In this document: positions 35,670 to 44,612 of the stretch, piece by piece
Layout: each line of letters begins with the position of its first letter
Position numbering within the stretch: the stretch's first letter is position 1
Assembly: GCF_049889055.1 (NCBI RefSeq)
Contig: NZ_JBLTWO010000001.1
Coordinates: 248,001-312,000 of the forward strand
Length of the DNA stretch: 64,000 bases
Direction of reading: 5' to 3'
Origin: Rhizorhabdus sp049889055
Lineage (GTDB): Bacteria > Pseudomonadota > Alphaproteobacteria > Sphingomonadales > Sphingomonadaceae
Position numbers and translations under genes: made by a program
The notes under the pieces: generated by a model
Databases searched by the model: none
What the model saw: the letters and a program-made list of their open reading frames with translations, nothing else
What the model was told of the DNA's origin: nothing

Positions 35670-36278
35670 TCAGTTACGGTCGACGAGCAGCGGATAAGGA
35701 TTGATCGCCTTGCCCTGCCACCAGCCTTCGCCGGGGGCCATGACATTGACCGCGAAGTGGAGATGCGGTGCGTCCTCGCTGGCGTCGCCGGTGGAGCCAA
35801 CCGTCGCGATCCGCTGCCCCTGCGCGACACGCTGCCCTTCGGCCAATCCCGGCGCATAGCTGTCGAGATGGGCATAATAATCGATCCATTGGCCGCCAGT
35901 GCGGCGGACATAAATGGTGCGGCCGCCCAATTTGCTGTCGAAGAGCTTTTCCACCGTCCCGGCGGCGGCTGCGATCACCGGCGTGCCGCGCGGTGCCATG
36001 ATGTCGATCGCGTCGTGCACCCGCCCGTCTCCCCGCGCATCATCGAATGTGTCCGCCAATTGGTCCGCCGTCACGCCCTCGACCGGAATGAAAAGGCCGG
36101 TCGAGGAGCGTTGCGGCGCTGGGGAAGGTGAAGCCTGACGGACGGCGACAGTGACAGGCTGCTTGGCAGCCGGGGCGGTTTCCGGAGGTTCGCTTCGATC
36201 CGGCAGATTGAGTATGAGGACCCAGCCGACATAGCCGAGAACCACCACCGCCAGGACGATCGCGAGCTTGCGGATCAT
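35670..36278 (-). CDS. M23-family (LytM-type) peptidase, membrane-anchored
   Basis: 202 residues: one N-terminal membrane helix (KLAIVLAVVVLGYVGWVLIL), a Pro/Ala linker, then an M23 domain with VHDAIDIMAPRGTPV (HxxxD zinc motif), DYYAHLDSYAPGL and PHLHFAVNV (second His motif). The zinc-binding residues are intact, so it is likely an active endopeptidase cleaving peptidoglycan cross-bridges. It starts 7 bp after the L,D-transpeptidase gene ends, implying joint expression. Confidence 0.93.
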   Translation of the reverse strand: MIRKLAIVLAVVVLGYVGWVLILNLPDRSEPPETAPAAKQPVTVAVRQASPSPAPQRSSTGLFIPVEGVTADQLADTFDDARGDGRVHDAIDIMAPRGTPVIAAAAGTVEKLFDSKLGGRTIYVRRTGGQWIDYYAHLDSYAPGLAEGQRVAQGQRIATVGSTGDASEDAPHLHFAVNVMAPGEGWWQGKAINPYPLLVDRN

Positions 36279-36285
36279 CGGCGGG

Positions 36286-37275
36286 TTACTCCTGGAAGAT
36301 CGCCGGCGTGCCCGGCTTGACCATCACCGCGAGCCGCGCCGCGTCCCAGTTGGTCAGGCGAATGCAGCCATGGCTTTCGGTGCGGCCGATATTCTCGGGC
36401 CTGGGCGTGCCGTGGATGCCATAATGCTTCTTGTCGAGGTCGATCCACACGACACCCACGGGGCCGTTGGGCCCGGGCGGAAGGAGCGCCTTCTGGTCCT
36501 TGCTGTCGGCGTCCCAGAACAGCTTGGGGTTATAGTGGAACGGAGGGTTGTAGGCCCGCCCCTGGATCTTCCAGCTGCCGATCGGCAGCGGGTCATGCTT
36601 GCTGCCCATGGTCGCCGGGAATTGCGCGACGAGTTTGTCCGCCGCGTCGAAGGCGCGCAGCACGCCGTCCGACTTGTCGACCACGACCTTGGCCACCTCG
36701 GGCTGGTCCGAACCGACGTTGAGCGTCCACAGCGTCTTGCGCCAGCCGGGGTTGATGTCTTCCGGGAAGGCCTGCGCCGGAGGAATGACATTGGGCACCC
36801 GGATGACCGTGCCCGCGACCAGCTTCGTACCGGGCGAGTTGAGCGCGATCAGCGTCTGCCGGGTCGTGTGGTAGCGCTCGGCCAGCTTCTCCATGGCGTC
36901 GGAATAGCCGAGGCTTTTCATCTTCGCCTGCTGCGACACCTTCGGTGGGATTGGGCCGACGAAGGGTCCCTCCAATATCTCGGGGGTCAGCTTGACCTCG
37001 ATCACGGTCGGCATCTCGCGGAACGGCTCGAAGCTCTTGACCGTGGCTTCGTCGAGTTTGCCGGTGACGGTCAGGCCCTTGGCCTGCTGCCATCCGCTTA
37101 GGGCTTTCGCCAAGCTGCTGCCGCCGGCGCCGTCGATCACGCCGGGGCCGAAGCCCAGCCGGTCGAGGAGCACCTGCGCGCCCAATATGCGCTGCTCCGG
37201 CTTCGCCGTCTGGGCGGGCAGCGCCACGGGAGCGGTCAGGGCGGCGGAGAGCAGGAGGACGGAATATAGACGCAC
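36286..37275 (-). CDS. L,D-transpeptidase (YkuD) with peptidoglycan-binding N-terminus
   Basis: About 329 residues from a GTG at 37275 with AAGGAA 6 nt upstream; this start yields the signal peptide RLYSVLLLSAALTAPVALPA. A PG_binding_1-like region (ILGAQVLLDRLGFGPGVIDG, ALSGWQQAKGLTVTG) is followed by a LysM-like stretch (AERYHTTRQTLIALN). The YkuD catalytic domain has HGTPRPENIGRTESHGCIRL, with the nucleophile Cys and conserved His, Ser and Arg. It crosslinks peptidoglycan 3-3 or attaches proteins. Upstream of the M23 gene, with which it forms a small wall-remodelling pair. Confidence 0.93.
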   Translation of the reverse strand: MRLYSVLLLSAALTAPVALPAQTAKPEQRILGAQVLLDRLGFGPGVIDGAGGSSLAKALSGWQQAKGLTVTGKLDEATVKSFEPFREMPTVIEVKLTPEILEGPFVGPIPPKVSQQAKMKSLGYSDAMEKLAERYHTTRQTLIALNSPGTKLVAGTVIRVPNVIPPAQAFPEDINPGWRKTLWTLNVGSDQPEVAKVVVDKSDGVLRAFDAADKLVAQFPATMGSKHDPLPIGSWKIQGRAYNPPFHYNPKLFWDADSKDQKALLPPGPNGPVGVVWIDLDKKHYGIHGTPRPENIGRTESHGCIRLTNWDAARLAVMVKPGTPAIFQE

Positions 37276-37373
37276 ACGCAGTTCCTTCGATCGTGACGTC
37301 GGAAGAACGTACGGTTCGGCTTTTCTTTCCGCCCACGCGGCCGCGATCAGCACGGATGTGATTGTCGCCCGAT

Positions 37374-37395
37374 CAAGTCCGATCCGCTAGACTTG
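37374..37395. promoter_or_regulatory. Inverted repeat CAAGTC-N10-GACTTG in divergent promoter region
   Basis: The repeat lies about 95 bp before the MFS start and about 100 bp before the L,D-transpeptidase start, on the divergent side. The 6-bp arms are perfect. It could be an operator for either gene; no regulator is adjacent, so the assignment is tentative. Confidence 0.25.
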
Positions 37396-37490
37396 GACAG
37401 CGGACCGTCATCCTCTCCCTGCCGGTGTCAAAGGACGGGAAGCGAAGCTCCAGAAAGCCGCATCAAGGGCACCGGTGGAGAGAGATTGCG

Positions 37491-38825
37491 ATGGCCGAGC
37501 TTCAGCCTGTGACGGACAATCGCGCATCGGCTCCGTCGGCCTATGACTGGTATGTCGTCGCAATCCTCTTCGCGACCTCGGTGCTCGGCTATGTCGACCG
37601 GGTGATCCTCAGCTTCCTCGCCGAACCGATCAAGGCCAGCCTGGCGCTCGCCGACTGGCAGGTGGGGGCGGTGACGGGGGCCGCCTTTGCCCTTCTTTAC
37701 GTCTTCGGCGGCGTCTTCATCGGCAGGTTGCTCGACCGGGGCCGGCGCATCGCGATCCTGTCGCTCTGCATCCTGACCTGGTCGCTCGCGACCGCAGCGA
37801 GCGGGATCGCAACAGGATTCATCACGCTGTTCGTCGCGCGCATGTTCGTGGGCGTCGGCGAGGCCGGCCTCAACCCGGCGGCGATCGGCATCATCTCCGC
37901 GCGCTTCGCGCAGGACCGGCTGCAGAAACCGATCGGGCTGTTCACCACCGGCCTCTATGTCGGCGGCGGCCTTGCGATGATGGCGGGGGCGAAACTGCTC
38001 GCACGGTTCGCCGCAGGCGGTCCCTATCACCTCCCCATTTTGGGCGAGGCCGAGCCGTGGCGTCTCGTCTTCCTGTTGCTCGCGCTACCCGGCGTGGGGC
38101 TGGCGCTGCTGCTGTGGACGTCGGTGAAAGACGGTGCGCCTTCCGCAGCCGCGCACAAGGCGTCCGGCGGCGATGCCCTGACCTTTGCCCGCGCGAACCG
38201 GCGGCCGCTGACGCTGCTTGCGCTGAGCATCGTCGCCTGGTCGATGAACAATTACGGGCTGCTCAACTGGTATCCGGCGATGCTGATGCGGTCGCACGAC
38301 ATGACGCCGGCCATGGTCGCGTCGACCTACGGCCCGGCCTTCCTGTTCGCCGGCGTCGGCGGCTGCCTGGTCGCCCACCCCTGCCACCGCTTTTTGAAGC
38401 GACGCACGGGCGACAAGGCCGCCTATCATCTTTGCTTTGCGGCAATGAGCGTGCTCAGCCTGACGACGATCGTTGGACCGCTGATGCCGACCGTCAGCGG
38501 CGCTGTGGTGATGGCTTTCGTCAACCTCTTCGTCAGCGCGCTCTCCGTGACCGCCGTGTTCATCCTGCTCGTGACGATCGTACCGCCCGCGCTACGCGGC
38601 CGATATACCGGTCTCTACATGGCGCTGGTGAACCTGACCGGGGGGGCCTTCGGCTCGGTGCTGGTCGGACTACTGACCGACACGCTGTTCGGCACCGAGC
38701 GCCTCGACCTCGCCTTGTCGACGATGGCGCTGGTCTTCGGCTCGCCCGCCGCGCTGCTGATGCTTCTCGCCTCGCGGCCCGGGAACGCGGTGTTGGCGCC
38801 TAGGGCTGGGCCACTGCCAGCTTGA
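37491..38825 (+). CDS. MFS transporter (ACS/spinster-like)
   Basis: 444 residues from the ATG at 37491 with GGAGAG upstream; about 12 membrane helices. MFS motif A-like loop GRLLDRGRRIAIL lies between helices 2 and 3, and VLGYVDRVILSFL in helix 1 is typical of the anion:cation symporter/spinster group. The central loop is about 30 residues (VKDGAPSAAAHKASGGDA). The substrate is unknown. It overlaps the convergent serine hydrolase gene by 26 bp. Confidence 0.9.
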   Translation: MAELQPVTDNRASAPSAYDWYVVAILFATSVLGYVDRVILSFLAEPIKASLALADWQVGAVTGAAFALLYVFGGVFIGRLLDRGRRIAILSLCILTWSLATAASGIATGFITLFVARMFVGVGEAGLNPAAIGIISARFAQDRLQKPIGLFTTGLYVGGGLAMMAGAKLLARFAAGGPYHLPILGEAEPWRLVFLLLALPGVGLALLLWTSVKDGAPSAAAHKASGGDALTFARANRRPLTLLALSIVAWSMNNYGLLNWYPAMLMRSHDMTPAMVASTYGPAFLFAGVGGCLVAHPCHRFLKRRTGDKAAYHLCFAAMSVLSLTTIVGPLMPTVSGAVVMAFVNLFVSALSVTAVFILLVTIVPPALRGRYTGLYMALVNLTGGAFGSVLVGLLTDTLFGTERLDLALSTMALVFGSPAALLMLLASRPGNAVLAPRAGPLPA

Positions 38826-40296
38826 GTTCCTGGATCGAGCTGCGTGGCGTCGGCGCGAGCAGCAGGCTGCCTTCGATGCGGCCATGTTCGCAGGTCCATT
38901 GGAAGCGCGCTCCCATTGCGGTCTGCGGGCTGGGCGTCGCGCTGGTGTCACAGGCGCCGACCGCAGTCCGCAATCGGGCGAGGTCGGCCTTCCAATGCGC
39001 TGCGTCGCGGTCGAGAAGGAAATTCATCGCCAGACGGTCGCGCGCCGTCAGCACGTCGCCCGAAGCCCAGATCCGCCCCACGGCAGCATAGGCTTCGTTC
39101 ACCCCGGCGCTGACCGGGATCGCCCGATCGACGATCGCCCCGGCAGAGTGGAGCGCGAGCGCTGCCCTGAACGCCGGCACATAGGGTGCGGCATAGGTGC
39201 GATTGGCAAAGGCGAAGATCGCGACGCCCTTGTCCGGCATCAGCATGACCACCGACCCATAGCCGGGATAGCCGCCGGTGTGTGTCACCACCCGGCCCAG
39301 GTCGCAATCGTCGATCACGCGCCAGCCCATCGCATAGGCGCCCGCCTGCCGGCAGGGCGCGCCGCCGATCGCCGCCGCCCGCATGGTGCCCGTCGCAAAG
39401 TTCGACCCTTCGACGATCGACCGCACCGTCGCCCGCGAGACGGGCCCCGCATCGGCATCGTCACGGGCCGGCCAGGCCGACAGGAGAAAGGATATCCAGC
39501 GGACATAGTCCTCCGCGCTGGTTTCCATGCCGCCCATCGCGCCGAAGGCACCGTCGGCGAGATCGGGTTCGCGCACCCAGCGATCATCCTCCCAGCGATA
39601 GCCGATCGCGCGCCGGTCGAGGGGAGACTTGGCTATGTCATACGTCGTCGATGCCATGCCGAGCGGGCGCAGCAGGGTGTCACCGATATAGTCCTGATAG
39701 CGCTTGCCCGAGACGTTGGAGACGATCCGGCCGAGCGTGGCATAGCCGAAGTTCGAATATTCCATGGCGCTACCCGGCACCCGTGAGAAGGGGACGCCCG
39801 CACGGAGCATCGCCGTGAAATCGGCCTCGGGCAATGACTGCTGCCGGTCGCCCCACGGATTGTCGTCGACGAAACCGGCGCTGTGGTTGAGCAGGTCGCG
39901 GACAGTCAGCCGGCGGGCATCCTTTGTCGGATAGGTCCATCCGCGCAGTTCCGGCACATAGGTCTCGGCGGGGCGATCGAGAGACAGCCGGCCTTCGTCG
40001 CGCAGCTTGAGGATGGCAAGCGCGGTGAACGCCTTGCTCATCGAGGCGATCCGGAACAACGTCCGCCGGTCGACCGGCGTGCTGCGGTCGAGGTCCTGGA
40101 CACCCAGTCCCCCGAAATGGACCAGCCGGCCATCGGCCACCACGCCATAGGCCATGCCGGGCACATGGGCGTCGAGCGCCCAGCGGCTGAAGATGGCGTC
40201 GACCTGGGCGAGCGTTGCGGCATCGATCACGGCCGCTCGTGCGGGCATTATCGAGATGAGGAACGACAGGCACAGCGTGGTCAGCAAACGAAGCAA
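38800..40296 (-). CDS. Secreted serine hydrolase, beta-lactamase (class C/EstB) family
   Basis: 498 residues with a signal peptide (LRLLTTLCLSFLISIMPARA). Catalytic SxxK is S85-M-S-K88 in FRIASMSKAFTALAIL. The Tyr motif is in MEYSNFGYATLGRIV, and the third motif HTGG is in VVTHTGGYPGYG. C-terminal about 130 residues form an extra domain (LNFLLDRDAAHW, then a Cys pair). Members are D-aminopeptidases, esterases or penicillin-binding-like proteins; the substrate cannot be predicted from sequence. Convergent with the MFS gene and not visibly in an operon. Confidence 0.9.
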   Translation of the reverse strand: MLRLLTTLCLSFLISIMPARAAVIDAATLAQVDAIFSRWALDAHVPGMAYGVVADGRLVHFGGLGVQDLDRSTPVDRRTLFRIASMSKAFTALAILKLRDEGRLSLDRPAETYVPELRGWTYPTKDARRLTVRDLLNHSAGFVDDNPWGDRQQSLPEADFTAMLRAGVPFSRVPGSAMEYSNFGYATLGRIVSNVSGKRYQDYIGDTLLRPLGMASTTYDIAKSPLDRRAIGYRWEDDRWVREPDLADGAFGAMGGMETSAEDYVRWISFLLSAWPARDDADAGPVSRATVRSIVEGSNFATGTMRAAAIGGAPCRQAGAYAMGWRVIDDCDLGRVVTHTGGYPGYGSVVMLMPDKGVAIFAFANRTYAAPYVPAFRAALALHSAGAIVDRAIPVSAGVNEAYAAVGRIWASGDVLTARDRLAMNFLLDRDAAHWKADLARLRTAVGACDTSATPSPQTAMGARFQWTCEHGRIEGSLLLAPTPRSSIQELKLAVAQP

Positions 40297-40337
40297 GGCG
40301 CGTCTCCCCGGTCGCGCCGCCCCGACAGGTCAGCCGA

Positions 40338-41921
40338 TCAGCGCCGGTCCTTGGTAGCCGAGAAGTGCAGCGCCGGGAACTTGCCCTGGATATAGTTCAG
40401 TTCCCACGCATCCTTGGCCATGAACACCGGCGCCTCGTCGCGGTCGCTGGCCATCGCCGAGCGGTGCAGCCCCATGAACTCGTCGAGCGCCTTGGGATCG
40501 TCCGAGGTGACCCAGCGCGCGGTGTCATAGGGCGAAGGCTCGAAGCTGGCCTCGACCTTATATTCCGCCTGAAGACGCGAGATGAGCACGTCGAGCTGCA
40601 GCTGCCCGACCACGCCGACGACCAGCTGCGAACCGATCTGCGGGTGGAAGACCTGCATGATTCCCTCCTCGGCCATGTCGTTGAGCGCGTTGCGCAGCTG
40701 CTTGGTCTTGGTCGGGTCGGCGAGCTTCACGCGGCGGAGGATTTCCGGCGCGAAGTTCGGCAGGCCGGTGAAACGGATCGCCTCGCCTTCGGTCAGCGTG
40801 TCGCCGACGCGCAGCGTGCCGTGGTTGGGTATACCGATGATGTCGCCGGGAAAGGCCTCCTCGGCCAGCTCCCGGTTCTGCGCGAAGAACAGGATCGGGC
40901 TGTGCACCGCGATGACCTTGCCGGTGCCGACCTGGTTCAGCTTCATGCCGCGCCGGAACTTGCCCGAGCAAAGCCGCATGAAGGCGACGCGGTCGCGGTG
41001 CTGCGGATTCATGTTTGCCTGCACCTTGAACACGAAGCCGGCGACATTGGGCTCGCCGGGATCGACGTCGCGCGGCTCGCCCGGCTGCGGGCGCGGGCTG
41101 GGCGCGAAGTCGGCGAGCGCGTCGATCAGCTGCTCGACGCCGAAATCCTTGAGCGCGGAGCCGAAATAGACCGGGGTCAGGTCGCCATGGAGATAGGCCT
41201 CCTCATCGAACGGTGCATAGCCGGCCTGGGCCAGCTCGGCCTCTTCGCGCAGCAGCGCGACCGCTTCGGCCGACAGCAGATCGTCCAGCTGCGAGTCGCC
41301 GAGGCCCGAAACCGAGACCGAATCGCCCTCGAACGCGCCGGTGGCGTCGTCCGCAGGCCGGTGCAGCCGGTCGCGGGCCAGATCGTAGATTCCTTCGAAG
41401 GTGCCGCCCATGCCGGCAGGCCAGCTCATCGGCGCGACGTCGAGCGCCAGTGCGTCGGCCACTTCGTCGAGCAGTTCGAACGGCGGACGGCCCTCGCGGT
41501 CGACCTTGTTGATGAAGGTGATGATCGGGACCGAGCGCAGCCGGCAGACCTCGAACAGCTTGCGGGTCTGCGGCTCGATGCCCTTGGCCGCGTCGATCAC
41601 CATCACCGCCGAGTCGACGGCGGTCAGCGTGCGATAAGTGTCCTCCGAGAAGTCCTCGTGGCCCGGCGTGTCGAGCAGGTTGAAGGTGATGCCGTCGCGC
41701 TCGAAGGTCATCACCGACGAGGTGACCGAAATGCCGCGCTGCTGCTCGATCTTCATCCAGTCGGACCGGGCGCGGCGGGTCTGGCCGCGCGCCTTCACCT
41801 CGCCGGCCAGGTGGATCGCGCCGCCGAAATAGAGGAGCTTTTCGGTCAGCGTGGTCTTGCCGGCGTCGGGATGCGAGATGATCGCGAAGGTGCGGCGGTC
41901 GGGGCGGTTCGGCTTGCTCAT
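40338..41921 (-). CDS. prfC: Peptide chain release factor 3
   Basis: GTPase that recycles RF1/RF2 from the terminated ribosome. 527 residues, normal length: ISHPDAGKTTLTEKLLYFGG (G1), DTPGHEDFSEDTYRTL (G3), TFINKVDREGR (G4). RF3-specific features are RGISVTSSVMTFE and a C-terminal VVGVVGQLQLDVLISRLQ. Alone on its strand, 41 bp from the neighbouring serine hydrolase gene. Confidence 0.98.
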   Translation of the reverse strand: MSKPNRPDRRTFAIISHPDAGKTTLTEKLLYFGGAIHLAGEVKARGQTRRARSDWMKIEQQRGISVTSSVMTFERDGITFNLLDTPGHEDFSEDTYRTLTAVDSAVMVIDAAKGIEPQTRKLFEVCRLRSVPIITFINKVDREGRPPFELLDEVADALALDVAPMSWPAGMGGTFEGIYDLARDRLHRPADDATGAFEGDSVSVSGLGDSQLDDLLSAEAVALLREEAELAQAGYAPFDEEAYLHGDLTPVYFGSALKDFGVEQLIDALADFAPSPRPQPGEPRDVDPGEPNVAGFVFKVQANMNPQHRDRVAFMRLCSGKFRRGMKLNQVGTGKVIAVHSPILFFAQNRELAEEAFPGDIIGIPNHGTLRVGDTLTEGEAIRFTGLPNFAPEILRRVKLADPTKTKQLRNALNDMAEEGIMQVFHPQIGSQLVVGVVGQLQLDVLISRLQAEYKVEASFEPSPYDTARWVTSDDPKALDEFMGLHRSAMASDRDEAPVFMAKDAWELNYIQGKFPALHFSATKDRR

Positions 41922-42016
41922 GATGGCGCGGGCCGATAGCAGCCTTCGGCGACCTACATAAGCCCCAGCGCCGCATCACGCCCTCTTGGCGGGTCGGGCC
42001 GGATCGAAAGCAGGCG

Positions 42017-43201
42017 ATGCCAGAGCAGGATTACGACGTCATCATCATCGGCGCGGGAGCGGCGGGCATGATGTGCGCGCTGACGGCGGGGCAGCAGGGC
42101 AAGCGGGTGCTGCTGCTCGACCATCTCGACCGGGCTGGCGCCAAGATCCTGATTTCGGGCGGTGGTCGCTGCAACTTCACCAATATCGAAGCCGACCGGC
42201 ACGACCGCTTCCTGTCCGCCAATCCGCATTTCGCCCGCTCGGCGCTGTCGCGCTATCGCCCCTCGGACTTCATCGCGATGGTCGATGCCCATGGCATCGC
42301 CTGGCACGAAAAGACGCTCGGCCAGCTCTTCTGCGATGGATCGGCCCGGCAGATCGTGGCGATGCTGGAGGAGGAATGCGCGCGCGGCGGCGTGGAGACA
42401 CGCCTTTCCACGCTGGTGCGCTCGATCTCCCACGCCGATGGTCGCTTCGCGGTGGACACGTCGGGTGGGCTGCATCAGGCGAGCGCACTTGTGATCGCCA
42501 CGGGCGGCCCCTCGATCCCGAAGATGGGCGCGACCGGCTTCGCCTATGACGTCGCGCGACAGTTCGGACTCAAGGTCGTCGAGCCGCGCCCCGCGCTGGT
42601 CCCGCTGACCCTCGGCGCGGGAGATCGCCTGTTCGAGAGCCTGTCCGGAGTCGCGGTCGACAGTGTCGCGCGATTGGGCAAGACCGCCTTCCGTGAAGCC
42701 TCGCTGTTCACCCATCGCGGCCTGTCGGGCCCCGCCATCCTCCAGATCAGCAGCTATTGGCGCCACGGCGACACGATCCGGCTCGACCTGCTGCCCGACT
42801 GCGATGCCGCGCAGTTGCTGACCGAGGGCAAGCGCGTCCGCCCCAAGGCCGAGCCGCGTACGCTGCTGCGGGAGAAGCTGCCCGACCGGCTCGCCGATGC
42901 GCTCGCCGACCGGCTCAATCTCTCAGGGCCGCTGCATGGCCAGCGTGATCAGCAGCTGGCCGAGGCCGGCCGCACGCTCAACGGCTGGCCGTTTACCCCC
43001 AATGGCTCGGAAGGTTTCGCCAAGGCCGAGGTGACGATCGGCGGTGTCTCGACCAATGGTCTCGATCAACGCACGCTGGCGGCGAAGAAAGCGCCGGGCC
43101 TTCACTTCATCGGCGAGGCAGTCGACGTGACCGGCTGGCTGGGCGGCTATAATTTTCAGTGGGCGTGGGCGAGCGGCCGCGCGGCGGGCCTGGCGGTTTG
43201 A
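42017..43201 (+). CDS. HI0933/BaiN-type NAD(P)/FAD-dependent oxidoreductase
   Basis: 394 residues with an N-terminal Rossmann fold, DYDVIIIGAGAAGMMCALTA, and the family signature GGGRCNFTNIEADR. It has VIATGGPSIPKMGATGFAYD and a final nucleotide-binding stretch HFIGEAVDVTGWLGGYNFQ. Members such as BaiN reduce bile-acid intermediates, but most are uncharacterised flavoproteins. It ends inside the convergent acyltransferase gene by 46 bp. Confidence 0.92.
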   Translation: MPEQDYDVIIIGAGAAGMMCALTAGQQGKRVLLLDHLDRAGAKILISGGGRCNFTNIEADRHDRFLSANPHFARSALSRYRPSDFIAMVDAHGIAWHEKTLGQLFCDGSARQIVAMLEEECARGGVETRLSTLVRSISHADGRFAVDTSGGLHQASALVIATGGPSIPKMGATGFAYDVARQFGLKVVEPRPALVPLTLGAGDRLFESLSGVAVDSVARLGKTAFREASLFTHRGLSGPAILQISSYWRHGDTIRLDLLPDCDAAQLLTEGKRVRPKAEPRTLLREKLPDRLADALADRLNLSGPLHGQRDQQLAEAGRTLNGWPFTPNGSEGFAKAEVTIGGVSTNGLDQRTLAAKKAPGLHFIGEAVDVTGWLGGYNFQWAWASGRAAGLAV

Positions 43202-44298
43202 CCGCGGCCCAGCCGTCCGCCGCTCAGCAGGTCGGCGGCGGCAGGCGACAGCGTCTCGACCGCCTTGGCGAGCCCGATCGCAAAGACCAGCGCGAGCAGC
43301 GGCATGATCAGGAACAGGCCCAGCCAGCCGGGCTCGCCCATCGGTCCGGTCAGCGCACCCAGCTGCGGCACGATCAGCCACATGAACAGCAGGTGCGAAC
43401 AGAACAGGAAGAAGGCATAGCGCTCGAGGCTGAGCAATTGCGCGCCGATCGGCCGCCGGGCGAGGCCGATGGCAAGCCGCCAGACGAGCAGCGCCACCGC
43501 CGCGCGCATGACCAGATCGACGGCAGCGAGCAGATGAAGGTCGAGTCCGCCGCGCCCGTCCATCGCGACCGACAGGCCGATCTTGACCGGCGCGATCAGA
43601 AGAAAGGGCAGAGCCGCCTGCCAGGGCGCGAGACGTGCCGCCGCTTCGGCCAGGCCATGGCGGCGCGTCAGCAAGCCGGCGATGAAGAAGATCAGGATCG
43701 ACGGACGGAGCAACAGATAAAGCTGCCAGCCGCCGATCACCCAGATCGCCGTCGCCGCCATAAGAAGGAGCAGCGAGCGGCTGGAGAGCCTCACCAACAG
43801 AGGCGCCGCAGCCATGCACAGGAACAGATCGCGCAGGAAGGTCATCTGCACATTGATGTCGGCCGCGCCAGTCAGGCTCATCAGATTATTCGCGAAGAAC
43901 AGGATATCGCCCGACATCGGCCCGATGATCCACCCGGCCCTCGACGCGCTCATCACGACGACGAGCGCGATCGCGTTCCACAGCAGCATCGGCGCCAGCA
44001 CGCCCCTCGCCTTGCCCGAGAGAAACGACCCCGGCCCGCGCTTCGCAATCGACGCCGTCACCAGCCAGCCCGACACCATCGTCAGCAGCGGCACCGAGGC
44101 ACGGCCAAACAATTCGACCACCGACCAGCGCACCACGCCCTGCGTCGTCTCGGCCAGCCGCGACATCTGCTCGCCGCCGATGCCGGTCCAGGCGTGGACA
44201 TAAACGATGCCCAGGATGCAGATGAGGCGCGCGACGCCGATTGCCTGCGACAGCGGCGGCCCCGCCTCTCTCTGCATGACCGTGACCGGCCGCGTCAT
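43156..44298 (-). CDS. Acyltransferase-3 family integral membrane protein
   Basis: About 380 residues from the ATG at 44298 (TRPVTVMQREAGPPLSQ). The frame stays open 53 codons upstream, but that part looks non-natural. Ten hydrophobic helices start at VARLICILGIVYVHAWTG, the family opening with a conserved His, and include SVPLLTMVSGWLV and FFLFCSHLLFMWLIVPQL. Such enzymes O-acylate exopolysaccharides, Nod factors or glycans; OpgC is one example. There is no polysaccharide gene next to it, so the acceptor is unknown. The last 15 residues overlap the flavoprotein gene in antisense. Confidence 0.85.
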   Translation of the reverse strand: MTRPVTVMQREAGPPLSQAIGVARLICILGIVYVHAWTGIGGEQMSRLAETTQGVVRWSVVELFGRASVPLLTMVSGWLVTASIAKRGPGSFLSGKARGVLAPMLLWNAIALVVVMSASRAGWIIGPMSGDILFFANNLMSLTGAADINVQMTFLRDLFLCMAAAPLLVRLSSRSLLLLMAATAIWVIGGWQLYLLLRPSILIFFIAGLLTRRHGLAEAAARLAPWQAALPFLLIAPVKIGLSVAMDGRGGLDLHLLAAVDLVMRAAVALLVWRLAIGLARRPIGAQLLSLERYAFFLFCSHLLFMWLIVPQLGALTGPMGEPGWLGLFLIMPLLALVFAIGLAKAVETLSPAAADLLSGGRLGRGQTARPAARPLAHAH

Positions 44299-44354
44299 GG
44301 ATGTTCGCCCTTCATGCCCCCAGCCAACGCACGTCTCCCTGAACCCTCGCTGCA

Positions 44355-44399
44355 CGCGTCGATGAATCGACGCGTCGACGGGACGGCTCGTTTCACGAG
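44355..44399. promoter_or_regulatory. Palindromes in the acyltransferase-helicase divergent region
   Basis: Two palindromes lie 57-101 bp upstream of the acyltransferase start: CGCGTCGAT-GA-ATCGACGCG (perfect 9-bp arms) and CTCGT-TTC-ACGAG. The rest of the 314-bp gap between the two divergent genes shows no gene. These could be operators or a structured 5' leader of the acyltransferase mRNA. Confidence 0.35.
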
Positions 44400-44612
44400 A
44401 CGTTTGCACGCAGCTTTCGGCGCTCATTCCGGCCGTCGGATGCCCTACGAAGGGCACGCGTCATGTCTTCCGTTGCGGCCCGGAGGTCACAGCCGATCGG
44501 AGCTGCGCTTTGCCGTGTTTATCCCTGCTGGCCTTGAACGGGCTGTCGGACTATAGGAGCGGCGAAGTCCCGCCGCGTACAGCAGGCGCGACCAAGACAT
44601 ATCGGATATACT

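Noticed and set aside
40365..41939. Plus-strand frame of about 524 codons opposite prfC
   Set aside because: Antisense to a full-length RF3 gene; shadow composition.
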